Assembly (NCBI GenBank): GCA_036267635.1
Contig: DATAVR010000071.1
Location: 1 to 64,000 of the forward strand
Reading direction: 5' to 3'
Source: JADGRB01 sp036267635
GTDB lineage: Bacteria > Myxococcota_A > Polyangia > Fen-1088
DNA: 64,000 nt
The notes under the pieces are model-generated. The model was not told the DNA's origin. It worked only from the letters and a program-made list of their open reading frames with translations, and did no database searches. Shown piece by piece: positions 43,444 to 51,274 of the stretch (its first letter is position 1; each line of letters begins with the position of its first letter). The position numbers were made by a program, and so were the translations under genes.

Positions 43444-45906
43444 CTACGGCGGCGTCGGATTTGGGTTCAGCGGCGTCCACGTGGAGCCGTCCCAATGTTG
43501 GACGCCGGTGCCGACGGCCCACACGTCGCTCGCTCCGCTCCCCCACAGCGAAAAAACGAAGTCGCCGGTGCGGGCCGCCGTCGACCAGGCGGAGCCGTCC
43601 CAGTGCAGGATATCGGCGGCATAACCGGCTGCCCAGACGTCGTTGGGTCCGGTTCCCCAGACGTTGACGATGATTTGAGTCGTGCCGCTCGGGACGGTTG
43701 ACCAGGCGGAGCCGTCCCAGTGCACGATCGTGCCGCTTGACCCGACTGCCCACACGTCGTTCGGGCCGCTGCCCCAGACGGCCGAAAGGTCTGCCGCGGT
43801 ACTGCTCGCAACGGGTGACCAGGACGAGCCGTCCCAGTGCAGGATGGTGCCAGCGCCACCGACCGTCCAGGCGTCGCCGGGGCCGGTGCCCCAGACCAAT
43901 CCGAGGTCCTGAGTCGTGCCGCTCGCCGATGGAGCCCAGGACGCGCCGTCCCAGTGCAGGATGACGCCGTTGAGGCCCACGGCCCAGACGTCGTCGCGGC
44001 CGCTGCCCCACACGCTGTTGAGCGGATCGGCCGACGCCGCCGACGACAACGACCATGCGGACCCGTCCCAGTGGACGATCGTGCCGAAGTCGCCCACGGC
44101 CCAGACGTCATCAGGAGCGCTGCCCCAAACGCCCCACAGGGTGTGCACGCCCTCAGTCCCAAAAGAAGACCAAGCGGAGCCATTCCAGTGGAGAATCGTC
44201 GCCGGGGCGGGGGCCTGGCTTGCCATTCCGACGGCCCAGACGTCGTCTGCTCCGCTCCCCCAGACGGAATTGAGGGTGAAGTTCGGCCTGACCAGCTCGG
44301 TAACCATCGAGCAATCCGTTCTGGCAGCCCAGCAGCCCGCGGGAACGGATCCGGTCGCCGGACAAGCAACCGGCGCGTTCGGATCCGTGCAGGTGGGAAG
44401 GCACGCCTCACCCGAACAGTCGTCGTAGAAGCTCAAATCGTCTATCCAAAGCTCGAAGCTGGCCTCCGTGTGGACGGAAAACTGGACCTCGAACAAGCTG
44501 GTCGGATCCCAGGTCGCGGATCCCACGATCACGTTGCCGTTGGCGTCGCCCCCGTCGCCGGCCTGCCAGAGCGCGCTGAAGGGCACGTGGTACTGGATCC
44601 AGTCGTCGGTCTTTGGGGGGGTGATGAAGAACGAAAAATGATTCTCGCAGTTGAAGGTCGTCGCGCTGTCAATGCACGATCCCCCGTCGCTGGCGCTGGT
44701 CGTCGCCGAAATGGGGAGCTCGACGCCCACGTCGAGCGCATCGGTCTTCATCCAGAACGTGACGCCGCCGTGCGCGCTCGCGTCGTAAGGGCGGGTCACC
44801 CCGCCGCTGCTGTCCAAGTTCAGGCCCATCCATGCGCCAAGACTTGTGAAGCCGGAGCCGGCCATGCGCGCGGCCATTCGACTGTCGCCGCGGCCGCCAG
44901 GGATCGGCGCCATGGTGAAGGTTGCTCCCTGCGCCGGAGAGAGCGTGCCTTCTGGGCCGTCTCCACCTGTCCACCAGGATCCTTGCCGCCCCCCGGAGTT
45001 GCAGATCACGCCGTTACCGTCCTCCATGTCGTCGATGAGGAGCGGATTCGAGCACCAACCGGCTGCCGCGGAGCAATCGGTCTCCGCGAGCCGGCAGGCC
45101 GCTGGATAGGTATTGCCGGCCGGGCAAGAAAGGGGGAATGCCGGATCGGTGCAGGTCGGAAGGCCGGTCGAGTCGTAATAGAAGCTGATGTCGTCGACCC
45201 ACACGTCGAACGCCGCCCCAGGTCCCACCGCGAACTGAATGCTGAGCAGGAGCTGCGGATTCCAGGTGGCCGTGCCGCCGTATTGTTGAGTCAAAGCCGC
45301 GAAGGGCACCTGATACTGCACCCAGTCGGCGTTCGGCGCGGTAATCTCGAACGAGAAGCTGTTGCTGCAATTCGGATTGCCTGCGTTCGGTACGCAGTCT
45401 CCTCCCTGCTTCTGGAGGACGGTGTCTGGAATGAGAAACTCGACAGACACTGGAACGTCGTTCTTCATCCAGAACGTGATGCCGCCGGTCGAGCTCGCGT
45501 TGACCGTTTGGTTCATGAGCGCAACCTTATCCAGGTTGAAACCCATGAGCGCGCCCCAATCGGTGAAACCGGATCCTGTGAAGCGCGCCGCGTAGTGGCT
45601 GCTGCCACGGCCTCCGGGGATCAGGGTGGGGGCGAAGGTCGCGTCCTGCGCTGGGGTTAACGTGGTGCTGGTGCCGTCTCCGACCGTGTACCAGTAACCT
45701 TGCCGGTTGCCCAGGTTGCAGATATCGCCGACCCCGTCCTCCATGTCGTCGATCAGCAGCGGCGACGGCCCGGGGTCGTAGCAGGGCGGAGGCGGCGTCC
45801 CTTCGTGGATGCCGAAGACGGAGTTGCAACCGCCCACCAGCGTGGCGCCGACGATGAATGCCAGATGAAGCGCGCGGCGTCCACCGCGCGCACGTTGGCC
45901 ACCCAT
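43444..45906 (-). CDS. lipoprotein: two binding modules plus seven-bladed propeller
   Basis: An 820-residue paralogue of the protein at 40947-43439 with the same order of parts: signal and lipobox (TLVGGC), 'NSVFGIHEGTPPPPC' shared with its neighbour, two CBM11-like modules (about 45-275 and 290-520) and seven 'VWGSGPNDVWAVGSSGTIVHW'-type repeats. The ATG at 45906 overlaps the stop of the TPR/PEGA gene by one base (TGATG) and fixes the start; the frame stays open far upstream, antisense to other genes, but that part has no coding sense. Inferred role: polysaccharide binding on the cell surface. Confidence 0.82.
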   Translation of the reverse strand: MGGQRARGGRRALHLAFIVGATLVGGCNSVFGIHEGTPPPPCYDPGPSPLLIDDMEDGVGDICNLGNRQGYWYTVGDGTSTTLTPAQDATFAPTLIPGGRGSSHYAARFTGSGFTDWGALMGFNLDKVALMNQTVNASSTGGITFWMKNDVPVSVEFLIPDTVLQKQGGDCVPNAGNPNCSNSFSFEITAPNADWVQYQVPFAALTQQYGGTATWNPQLLLSIQFAVGPGAAFDVWVDDISFYYDSTGLPTCTDPAFPLSCPAGNTYPAACRLAETDCSAAAGWCSNPLLIDDMEDGNGVICNSGGRQGSWWTGGDGPEGTLSPAQGATFTMAPIPGGRGDSRMAARMAGSGFTSLGAWMGLNLDSSGGVTRPYDASAHGGVTFWMKTDALDVGVELPISATTSASDGGSCIDSATTFNCENHFSFFITPPKTDDWIQYHVPFSALWQAGDGGDANGNVIVGSATWDPTSLFEVQFSVHTEASFELWIDDLSFYDDCSGEACLPTCTDPNAPVACPATGSVPAGCWAARTDCSMVTELVRPNFTLNSVWGSGADDVWAVGMASQAPAPATILHWNGSAWSSFGTEGVHTLWGVWGSAPDDVWAVGDFGTIVHWDGSAWSLSSAASADPLNSVWGSGRDDVWAVGLNGVILHWDGASWAPSASGTTQDLGLVWGTGPGDAWTVGGAGTILHWDGSSWSPVASSTAADLSAVWGSGPNDVWAVGSSGTIVHWDGSAWSTVPSGTTQIIVNVWGTGPNDVWAAGYAADILHWDGSAWSTAARTGDFVFSLWGSGASDVWAVGTGVQHWDGSTWTPLNPNPTPP

Positions 45907-46919
45907 CAGAAGCTCCCCTGGAGCCCCGCCATGCCCCCGGTCGGAGAAGCGCCCAACACAAGTCCCACCGTGCTTCCCGATTCGTGCGCGCCGAGCCGCC
46001 GCTCGCGCTCCCAGTAGAACAGCGATACGCCGGCCGCGACCAGCGCCACGCCCGAGACGGCGAAGATCGTCGCCAGATCTCCGCGCGAGACCGCCTCGCT
46101 CCGCTTCGACAGGCCCGCGGCGTCGCAGATGTCGCCCGTGCAGTGCGAATTGGAGTCGGACTTTGCGCTGAGCGCCGCCCCGAGCACGACGCCGGCGACC
46201 CCCAGCGCCACCACGCCGGCGCCGGCCGTGACGAGGCCGATCGGTCGCAGTCGGGGCGACAGCGGCGCCGGTGTGGCGGGTCGCAACGTGACTTTTTGTT
46301 CCGACACCACGACGACCGGGGTCGCCAGCACCGGGATCTCGACGGTCTTCGACTCCGCCTCCTTGGCGATGGTCACCTTCGTCTCGAACGGCTCGCGGCC
46401 GGGCGCGGACGCGCGGATCACGTGCTCGCCGCCGTCGACCGGGATCGCCGTCGACCAGGCCGCGCGCGCGAGCTCGTGGCCGTCGTGCTCGACGCGGAGC
46501 CCCTCCACCTGCGTGCCCGCCGGGACCACCACGGTCAGCCTCGACATGCGCGGCTCGAGCGCCCGCGCCCGCTCGCTCGCGGCCGCCTCGCGATCGTGTC
46601 GGCCGTCCTTCCGCGCGAACAGCACCGCCTCGTTGAACTCGCTCCAGGCGTGCGCCAGGCGTCCCTCCAACTCGTGGCACAGCGCCAGGTTCAGGATGGT
46701 CCCGCCGCTCGGGTCGAGGCGCTGGCTCTCCTCGAAAGCCGGACAGGCCTGCGCGACCTGCCCTTCCGACAGCAGCGCCTTCCCCTTCTGGAAGAGCACC
46801 GTGGCCAGCGCCTGATCGTCCGCGCTCGTCTGGGCCACGGCGGGGCCGCTCCCGCCCAGCAGGAGCAGGGCGCTCAACGATCCGGCCACCACCCCCCGAA
46901 ACAGAGCCAAGCGGATCAT
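45906..46919 (-). CDS. TPR/PEGA-type exported protein with C-terminal membrane helices
   Basis: A 337-residue protein with a signal peptide (ending AVAQT, about 29), a tetratricopeptide-like helical region (about 35-120; 'LFQKGKALLSEGQVAQACPAF', 'ILNLALCHELEGRLAHAW'), a PEGA-like sandwich (about 125-200; 'LRVEHDGHELARAAWSTAIP') and two hydrophobic segments (about 228-250 and 283-303). This architecture is frequent in Polyangia next to surface proteins and kinases; function unknown. A GGAGGAG ribosome site precedes the ATG. It is the first gene of the operon with the two propeller proteins. Confidence 0.8.
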   Translation of the reverse strand: MIRLALFRGVVAGSLSALLLLGGSGPAVAQTSADDQALATVLFQKGKALLSEGQVAQACPAFEESQRLDPSGGTILNLALCHELEGRLAHAWSEFNEAVLFARKDGRHDREAAASERARALEPRMSRLTVVVPAGTQVEGLRVEHDGHELARAAWSTAIPVDGGEHVIRASAPGREPFETKVTIAKEAESKTVEIPVLATPVVVVSEQKVTLRPATPAPLSPRLRPIGLVTAGAGVVALGVAGVVLGAALSAKSDSNSHCTGDICDAAGLSKRSEAVSRGDLATIFAVSGVALVAAGVSLFYWERERRLGAHESGSTVGLVLGASPTGGMAGLQGSF

Positions 46920-46998
46920 TTCTACTCCTCCATTTTGCTCGAGGGCAAGGCCAACATGTTCCGCGTCGTCGGTCGAGGCGGCTCGTTCGTCCCGAAAC

Positions 46999-47034
46999 AC
47001 CGGCGGCGCCAGTCCCCACACTGGCGCCGCCGGT
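46999..47034 (-). terminator. strong hairpin, terminator of the mannanase transcript
   Basis: A perfect 15-base inverted repeat (46999-47013 with 47020-47034), G+C-rich, with a 6-base loop, 30 bases after the mannanase stop at 47064. No T-run follows on the minus strand, so termination may need Rho or be partial; it still separates the mannanase from the 46919 operon. Confidence 0.65.
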
Positions 47035-47063
47035 CACTGCGATGAAAGCGCTCGTCGATCGAG

Positions 47064-49055
47064 TTACTGCGTGCGGACGTAGTCCATGTCGTAGACCGCG
47101 CTGCCGCTGTAGTAGACGAACATCCCCTGGAGCACGCTGGTGTCGGTCGCGCCGCACTCGGTGAACAGGGCGGCGAGATCGACGTCGACGGTGGTGGTCG
47201 TCTGGGCGTTGATCCAGCCGAAGTCGGTCTGGCACCAGGTCCAGCCGCTGCCGACCTGAACGGCGACGCTCTGGGACGTCCCGGCGGCCCCGGTCGCGAT
47301 GTCGAGCTGGATGTGCTTGATGTTGGTCAGGTCGAGCGGCGCCGGGAAGGTGGGGCCGAACCAGCCGCCGTCGGCCGTGGTGATCTCCAGGCCGTGCGTG
47401 CCGTCGGTGGCGAAGGCCGTCGTCTGCGCGATCGTCCCTGCGTTGGTTTGCCAGTTGGCGGAGGCCCAGGTGTCGGTGCCGTCCTCGAACGTGTAGAGCG
47501 TGTTCGGGTTCCCCTTCACCGTGACGATCAGGTTGGCCGGCGCCGAGACCCGTCCCGCGCTGTCGGCCACGGTGTAAGGCGTCGATGCCTGCCCCGAGAA
47601 TCCCGGGGCCGGCGTGAAGAGCACGGTGCTGTCGGCCTGCAGGGCGTAGCTGCCGAAGGCGGTCGTGATCCCCGCCTGCACGCCCGGCGTCGCGGGGTCG
47701 AGGTCGAGCGACGCGAGGTCGAGCGTGGTGGGACCGTAGGTGATGTCGTTCGCGGCGATCGCGAAGGCGACCGGCGTGTTGTACGCCGTGGTCGCGAGAT
47801 CGTCGTCGGCGACGGGCGCCAGATCGAACGGCGGCTTGCGCTCGATGAGCTTCGCGAAGTTCGTGAAGGCGGTGCAGACGGGGCTCGGGCAGTAGACGGT
47901 GAAGCCGTCGTAGTCGGGGTAGAGCGTGCCGTTGTCCTGCTTGCCGGAGAGGATCCAGTAGAGCGCGCCGCCGCCGTCGTCGCGCAACACGGTGTCTGTC
48001 CACTCCTTGTAGACGGGGTTGCGGGTCGCCTTGTCCAGCCAGCCGAACTCGCCCAGCAGGACGCGTTCGGCCAGCCGGTGACCGTCCTCGATGTGGCGCT
48101 GGATCCATTGCGTCCCCCATGCCGCGTCTTTGCCCCAGCCGTCGGGGTAGAGGTGGAACGACATGGCGTCCATCGCCGGCAGGTTGGCGAGCGCGATCGT
48201 GTCGACCCCCTGGCTGCAGTTCTCCGTCCAGTCGCTCGCGTTCGGGTTGCAGTAGAACCCTTCGTCGCCCGCCGAGACCAGGTGGCGGCGGTCGATGGTC
48301 TTGACGAACCTGCTCGCCTGGTCAGCCCAGGCAGTCAACGTCTTCGTGGTGCAGCCCGGCGACGCGGGATAGGCGCCGCTGCCGGTGCAGCGGGGCTCGT
48401 TGGCCAGCTCCCAGGCCAGGATCGTCGCGTCGTCCTTGTAGGCGACGCCCGTGTAGACGTTCACATGGTTGAGGAGGTGGGCCACCCAGGCGCGGTACCA
48501 GCCGCGGATGGTCGGATCGCTGAAGAACTGATCGTGATACTGGCCGCCGGCCCAGCGGACATACTGATCGATGCCGCCGAAGGCGCTCCAGTTGTTCACG
48601 AACGGGATGATGACCTTGAGATCGAGCTGGCCCGCCTTGTAGATGACGTAGTCGAGGTGCTGGAGGCCGCTGTCGCTGTCGTTGAACGCGGGCGCCGTCC
48701 CGTCGAAGTAGTGGAAGTAGACGCCGTTGTGGATGCCGTCGATCGAGTTGGTGCCGTCCTGGTTCCCGATGTCGAGCGCGCCCCAGAAGCGCACGACGTT
48801 GAAGCTGCTCGCGGCGGCGGTGGTCAGCAGATCGTCGACCATCGCCTGCGAGGCGTACATCGGGTAGTAGTTGCTCGCGCCGGCGACGCGGAACTGGCTG
48901 CCGTGGTGGAACAGCTGGCGCCCCTCGCGCTGGATGAAGTGATGGCCTCTGGCGTCGATGAAGTCGGGCCCTGGCTGCGCGGTCGAGAGGCGGGGCGCGA
49001 GCGCGATCCCCAAGAGCGCGCAAGCAGAGAGCGGAGTGACGAATCGTTTGGACAT
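47064..49055 (-). CDS. secreted GH5 mannanase (subfamily-7-like) with two C-terminal accessory domains
   Basis: A 663-residue exported enzyme with a signal peptide (ending STAQ, about 27). GH5 catalytic domain at about 30-420: acid/base E220 in 'LAWELANEPRC', nucleophile E336 in 'VLLGEFGWL', and 'HLYPDGWGKD' near the active site, as in GH5_7 endo-mannanases. It is followed by a Big/cadherin-like domain (about 425-525; 'VADDDLATTAYNTPVAFAI') and a binding sandwich (about 530-663; 'LYTFEDGTDTWAS' ... 'YDMDYVRTQ') related to the small lipoproteins upstream. Preceded by a sigma54 promoter and a box cluster, and divergent from the FHA-sigma54 activator gene, its most likely regulator. Confidence 0.87.
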   Translation of the reverse strand: MSKRFVTPLSACALLGIALAPRLSTAQPGPDFIDARGHHFIQREGRQLFHHGSQFRVAGASNYYPMYASQAMVDDLLTTAAASSFNVVRFWGALDIGNQDGTNSIDGIHNGVYFHYFDGTAPAFNDSDSGLQHLDYVIYKAGQLDLKVIIPFVNNWSAFGGIDQYVRWAGGQYHDQFFSDPTIRGWYRAWVAHLLNHVNVYTGVAYKDDATILAWELANEPRCTGSGAYPASPGCTTKTLTAWADQASRFVKTIDRRHLVSAGDEGFYCNPNASDWTENCSQGVDTIALANLPAMDAMSFHLYPDGWGKDAAWGTQWIQRHIEDGHRLAERVLLGEFGWLDKATRNPVYKEWTDTVLRDDGGGALYWILSGKQDNGTLYPDYDGFTVYCPSPVCTAFTNFAKLIERKPPFDLAPVADDDLATTAYNTPVAFAIAANDITYGPTTLDLASLDLDPATPGVQAGITTAFGSYALQADSTVLFTPAPGFSGQASTPYTVADSAGRVSAPANLIVTVKGNPNTLYTFEDGTDTWASANWQTNAGTIAQTTAFATDGTHGLEITTADGGWFGPTFPAPLDLTNIKHIQLDIATGAAGTSQSVAVQVGSGWTWCQTDFGWINAQTTTTVDVDLAALFTECGATDTSVLQGMFVYYSGSAVYDMDYVRTQ

Positions 49056-49143
49056 GGTCTTTGACCCTTTTCTAAAGTGAGTGGAATCGAGCGACGATCG
49101 AGGCGATCGCCGCGCACGTGCCTCGCGTTCCGTGCGTTCCTTC

Positions 49144-49159
49144 AGCAACGTTCGGGCCA
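49144..49159 (-). promoter_or_regulatory. sigma54 (-24/-12) promoter of the mannanase gene
   Basis: On the minus strand, TGGCCCGAACGTTGCT: GG (49158-49157), ten bases, GC (49146-49145). Only one base departs from the consensus TGGCACG-N4-TTGCW. The predicted leader is about 78 bases. Confidence 0.7.
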
Positions 49160-49214
49160 GCGGCAAAGTTCCCGGGGCGGTGGGAACAGCCCCGGGAAGG
49201 GACGCCAGCGCGGT

Positions 49215-49268
49215 CTTGCGCAAGCCCTCGCGCAAGAGGCGCGCAATGTTGGGCAAGACTTGCGCAAC
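49215..49268. promoter_or_regulatory. cluster of CTTGCGCAAG-type palindromes, probable enhancer
   Basis: CTTGCGCAAG (perfect 10-base palindrome, 49215-49224), CTCGCGCAAG (49227-49236), TTGGGCAA (49249-49256) and CTTGCGCAAC (49259-49268). The cluster is 55-125 bases upstream of the mannanase sigma54 promoter and just before the activator gene at 49313, so it could serve both induction and autoregulation. Confidence 0.55.
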
Positions 49269-49312
49269 GGGCCTTTCCCCCGGTGTTGCCGCCGCCCTAT
49301 ACTCGCGGAACC

Positions 49313-50692
49313 GTGGGATTCCAGTTGGCGGTTTTCCTGGGCGAGCAGATTCGGACTTTCGATCTTCCGGCGTCCGGCGAGGTGACCATCGGTCGCGGTG
49401 AGGGGAGCGCGGTTCGGCTCGACGATCCGTCTGTTTCGCGCCAGCACGCGGTCCTCCGCGTGGGCGACCGGCTGGAGATCGAGGACCTGAGCGGTTCTAA
49501 CGGAATCTTCATTCGCGAGAAGGCGCGTCCCGGGACGGGGAACGAGACGTTGAACATGCGGCAGCTGGTTCGCCGAAAGGCCGACCTCGCGGTCGGCGAG
49601 CGGATCCTGCTCGGCACGGCCAGCATGGTCGTGCGGCACGCGCCGCAGGGTGAGATCCTCGACCTCGAGGCGGCGGGCCAGGCCGCCGGCGGTGTCGCCC
49701 TGCGAGATCCCGCCATGCGCGCCCTCTACGAGCAGGCGATGCGCGCGGCGCGGGCGCCGATCAGCGTCCTCTTGCTCGGCGAGACGGGGGTCGGCAAGGA
49801 GGTCCTGGCGCGCGCCATTCATGCGCAGTCGCCTCGCGCGAGGGGGCCCTTCATGGGCATCAACTGCGCGGCGCTGGCCGAGTCGCTCCTCGAGAGCGAG
49901 CTGTTCGGCAGCGAGAAGGGGGCGTTCACCGGTGCCGTGGCCGCGCGCCCCGGGTTGTTCGAGGCGGCCAGCGGCGGAACGGTCTTCCTCGACGAGGTCG
50001 GCGACCTGCCGCTCGCGATGCAGGGCAAGCTCTTGCGGGTCCTCGAGGAGCGCGTGGTGACGCGCCTCGGATCGACGCGCGCGCGCCCCATCGACGTCCG
50101 ATTCGTGGCGGCGACGAACCGGGACGTCGAGGGGGAGAGCCAAACGGGGCGTTTCCGCTCGGACCTCTACTTCCGACTGGCGGGGATCTCGCTGGCGATC
50201 CCGCCGCTTCGCGAGCGCCCCGCCGAGGTCGACCTTCTCGTGGAAACGTTCGTCGCGGCCGCCTGCAGGGGCCTCGATCGCGCTCTTTTGGCGGTGTCGT
50301 TCGAGGCGCTCGCTCTGCTCCGGCGATACCGCTGGCCCGGGAACGTTCGCGAGCTGCGGAACGTCATCGAGCGCGCCGCCGTGCTGTGCGCGGGCGACAC
50401 GATCTTGCCGGAGCACCTCTCGCCCTCGCTGCTCGCTGCGGCCGCTCCCACGGCCTTCCCGGCCCCGAGCGTCCATCTGCCGAACGAACCGGAGACGCGC
50501 CCGTCGCCTGACGACGGCGGCCGGGACCTGCAGGACGAGATCAAGTCGCTCGAGCGCGCGCGAATCATGACGGCGCTCGAGCGCTGCGGTGGAAATCAGA
50601 GCAAGGCGGCCGAGGCCCTCGGCATCTCCCGCCGCACCCTGGTCTCCCGCCTGTCCGAGTTCGGCCTCCCGCGCCCGCGCAAGTCGAGCTGA
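49313..50692 (+). CDS. FHA domain sigma54-dependent transcriptional activator
   Basis: A 459-residue enhancer-binding protein. Residues 20-108 form an FHA domain ('VTIGRGEGSAVRLDDPSVSR', 'LEDLSGSNG'-type end) that binds phosphothreonine. The AAA+ domain (about 130-370) has Walker A GETGVGK (156-162), the sigma54-contact motif GAFTGA (203-208) and Walker B FLDEVGD (225-231). The C-terminal Fis-type HTH is 'GNQSKAAEALGISRRTLVSR'. The GTG at 49313 begins directly at the FHA fold. Expected role: after binding a phosphorylated partner it drives sigma54 promoters. Sigma54 promoters lie on both sides, at 49144 (mannanase) and 50762 (peptide). Confidence 0.93.
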   Translation: MGFQLAVFLGEQIRTFDLPASGEVTIGRGEGSAVRLDDPSVSRQHAVLRVGDRLEIEDLSGSNGIFIREKARPGTGNETLNMRQLVRRKADLAVGERILLGTASMVVRHAPQGEILDLEAAGQAAGGVALRDPAMRALYEQAMRAARAPISVLLLGETGVGKEVLARAIHAQSPRARGPFMGINCAALAESLLESELFGSEKGAFTGAVAARPGLFEAASGGTVFLDEVGDLPLAMQGKLLRVLEERVVTRLGSTRARPIDVRFVAATNRDVEGESQTGRFRSDLYFRLAGISLAIPPLRERPAEVDLLVETFVAAACRGLDRALLAVSFEALALLRRYRWPGNVRELRNVIERAAVLCAGDTILPEHLSPSLLAAAAPTAFPAPSVHLPNEPETRPSPDDGGRDLQDEIKSLERARIMTALERCGGNQSKAAEALGISRRTLVSRLSEFGLPRPRKSS

Positions 50693-50761
50693 CGCGAACC
50701 TCGCCCGAGTCGCGCGCGCGTCCGTTCGGGAGCGACCGCCGGCAGCGGCGCGCTGCGCCCA

Positions 50762-50777
50762 AGGCACATCGCTTGCA
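50762..50777 (+). promoter_or_regulatory. sigma54 (-24/-12) promoter of the 48-residue peptide gene
   Basis: AGGCACATCGCTTGCA: GG (50763-50764), ten bases, GC (50775-50776), with GGCAC and TTGCA complete. It is 70 bases after the activator's stop and about 88 bases before the peptide ATG; predicted start near 50788. Confidence 0.7.
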
Positions 50778-50864
50778 CGAGCGTGGCTGTGACCCCGAAA
50801 AAGGAAGAGGAGGCGACAGTCGCTTCGTCCTCACTTAACCAGCATCCCCGCCCATGGAGACACG

Positions 50865-51011
50865 ATGAAAACCACGCTCAACGTACGGAGCTCGATCAAG
50901 GCCGGCAGGCTGGCGACGAATCACAGTCGCGCGGCGCTCAAGGTGCGCAGCTCGATCAGAGCCGGCAAGCTCTCGACGAACCACAACCGCGCCCGCATCC
51001 AGATTCGCTGA
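50865..51011 (+). CDS. 48-residue basic repeat peptide
   Basis: A small gene behind its own sigma54 promoter with a GGAGA ribosome site 4 bases before the ATG. The peptide has two units, 'LNVRSSIKAGRLATNHSRA' (5-23) and 'LKVRSSIRAGKLSTNHNRA' (25-43), 14 of 19 positions identical, ending RIQIR. It has 12 Arg/Lys, no Asp, Glu or Cys, no signal peptide and no hydrophobic helix. It could be a precursor of a modified peptide, a nucleic-acid-binding or antimicrobial peptide, or a regulator. The KAG...NHN pattern faintly recalls short uncharacterised bacterial peptides, from memory only. No modifying enzyme is adjacent. Confidence 0.6.
   Translation: MKTTLNVRSSIKAGRLATNHSRAALKVRSSIRAGKLSTNHNRARIQIR
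50877..50993 (+). repeat. two 57-base direct repeats inside the peptide gene
   Basis: The units at 50877-50933 and 50937-50993 (period 60 bases) share AGCTCGATCA and most flanking bases; the differences keep the encoded residue or its charge in most codons, which suggests selection on the peptide. Confidence 0.8.
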
Positions 51012-51035
51012 GCCAGCCGACCGGCGGGAGCCTAG

Positions 51036-51067
51036 CTTGCGCGAACCTTGCCCAAGGCCTTGCGCAA
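51036..51067. promoter_or_regulatory. TTGCGCAA-type boxes downstream of the peptide gene
   Basis: CTTGCGCGAA (51036-51045), CCTTG-CC-CAAGG (51046-51057) and CCTTGCGCAA (51058-51067). A 16-base stretch here (51041-51056) matches 50694-50709, upstream of the peptide promoter, at 14 of 16 bases, so the peptide gene is bracketed by copies of the box. Confidence 0.4.
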
Positions 51068-51094
51068 AACTTGTTCGCGCCGCGCGCGTCCGCA

Positions 51095-51256
51095 CCACCA
51101 ACGGCGATCCCGTAGCGTCCCGCGGCGGAAGCGGTTTTGCTTCACAACTCCTCTGACGAACTCGACGTCGATCGCCACCGCCGCACCCAACCACAGCGGG
51201 TTCACCTCGTGGTCCGCCACCGGATCGTCCGTGAGCGCGTAGGGTCTCCTTGGCGG
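51095..51256 (-). pseudogene. possible remnant of an ATP-dependent DNA ligase C-terminus
   Basis: On the minus strand the frame reads 'HEVNPLWLGAAVAIDVEFVR' and then 'NRFRRGTLRDRRW', which resembles the end of LigC-type ATP-dependent DNA ligases (a Val-Glu-Phe strand followed by RFRHGT...RWR). No start codon, ligase core or stop context supports a working gene, so this would be a decayed fragment. The likeness is from memory of the family pattern and is weak. Confidence 0.25.
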
Positions 51257-51274
51257 ATTGACCGAAGGAGCCGA

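Noticed and set aside
39000..45700. Regular short DNA repeats resembling a tandem array or CRISPR
   Set aside because: The spacing (about 120-150 bases) and reading frame fit propeller blades; there are no constant repeats with unique spacers.
46920..46999. A sigma54 promoter for the TPR/PEGA-propeller operon
   Set aside because: TTGGCC...GAGC is present on the minus strand but the GG and GC are 12, not 10, bases apart, so the element is not valid.
45907..48120. Upstream extension of the propeller gene frame at 43444-45906
   Set aside because: It runs antisense to and through the TPR/PEGA and mannanase genes with no recognisable protein; the TGATG overlap and lipoprotein signal place the start at 45906.
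50783..51115. 110-codon plus-strand frame overlapping the 48-residue peptide gene
   Set aside because: Lacks repeats in its own frame logic, starts before the peptide ribosome site and shows no domain; the peptide frame explains the conservation between the repeats.
51100..51130. A weak GG-N10-GC match (CGGAAGCGGTTTTGCT) downstream of the peptide boxes
   Set aside because: The -24 part departs strongly from TGGCAC and no clear gene follows on that strand.
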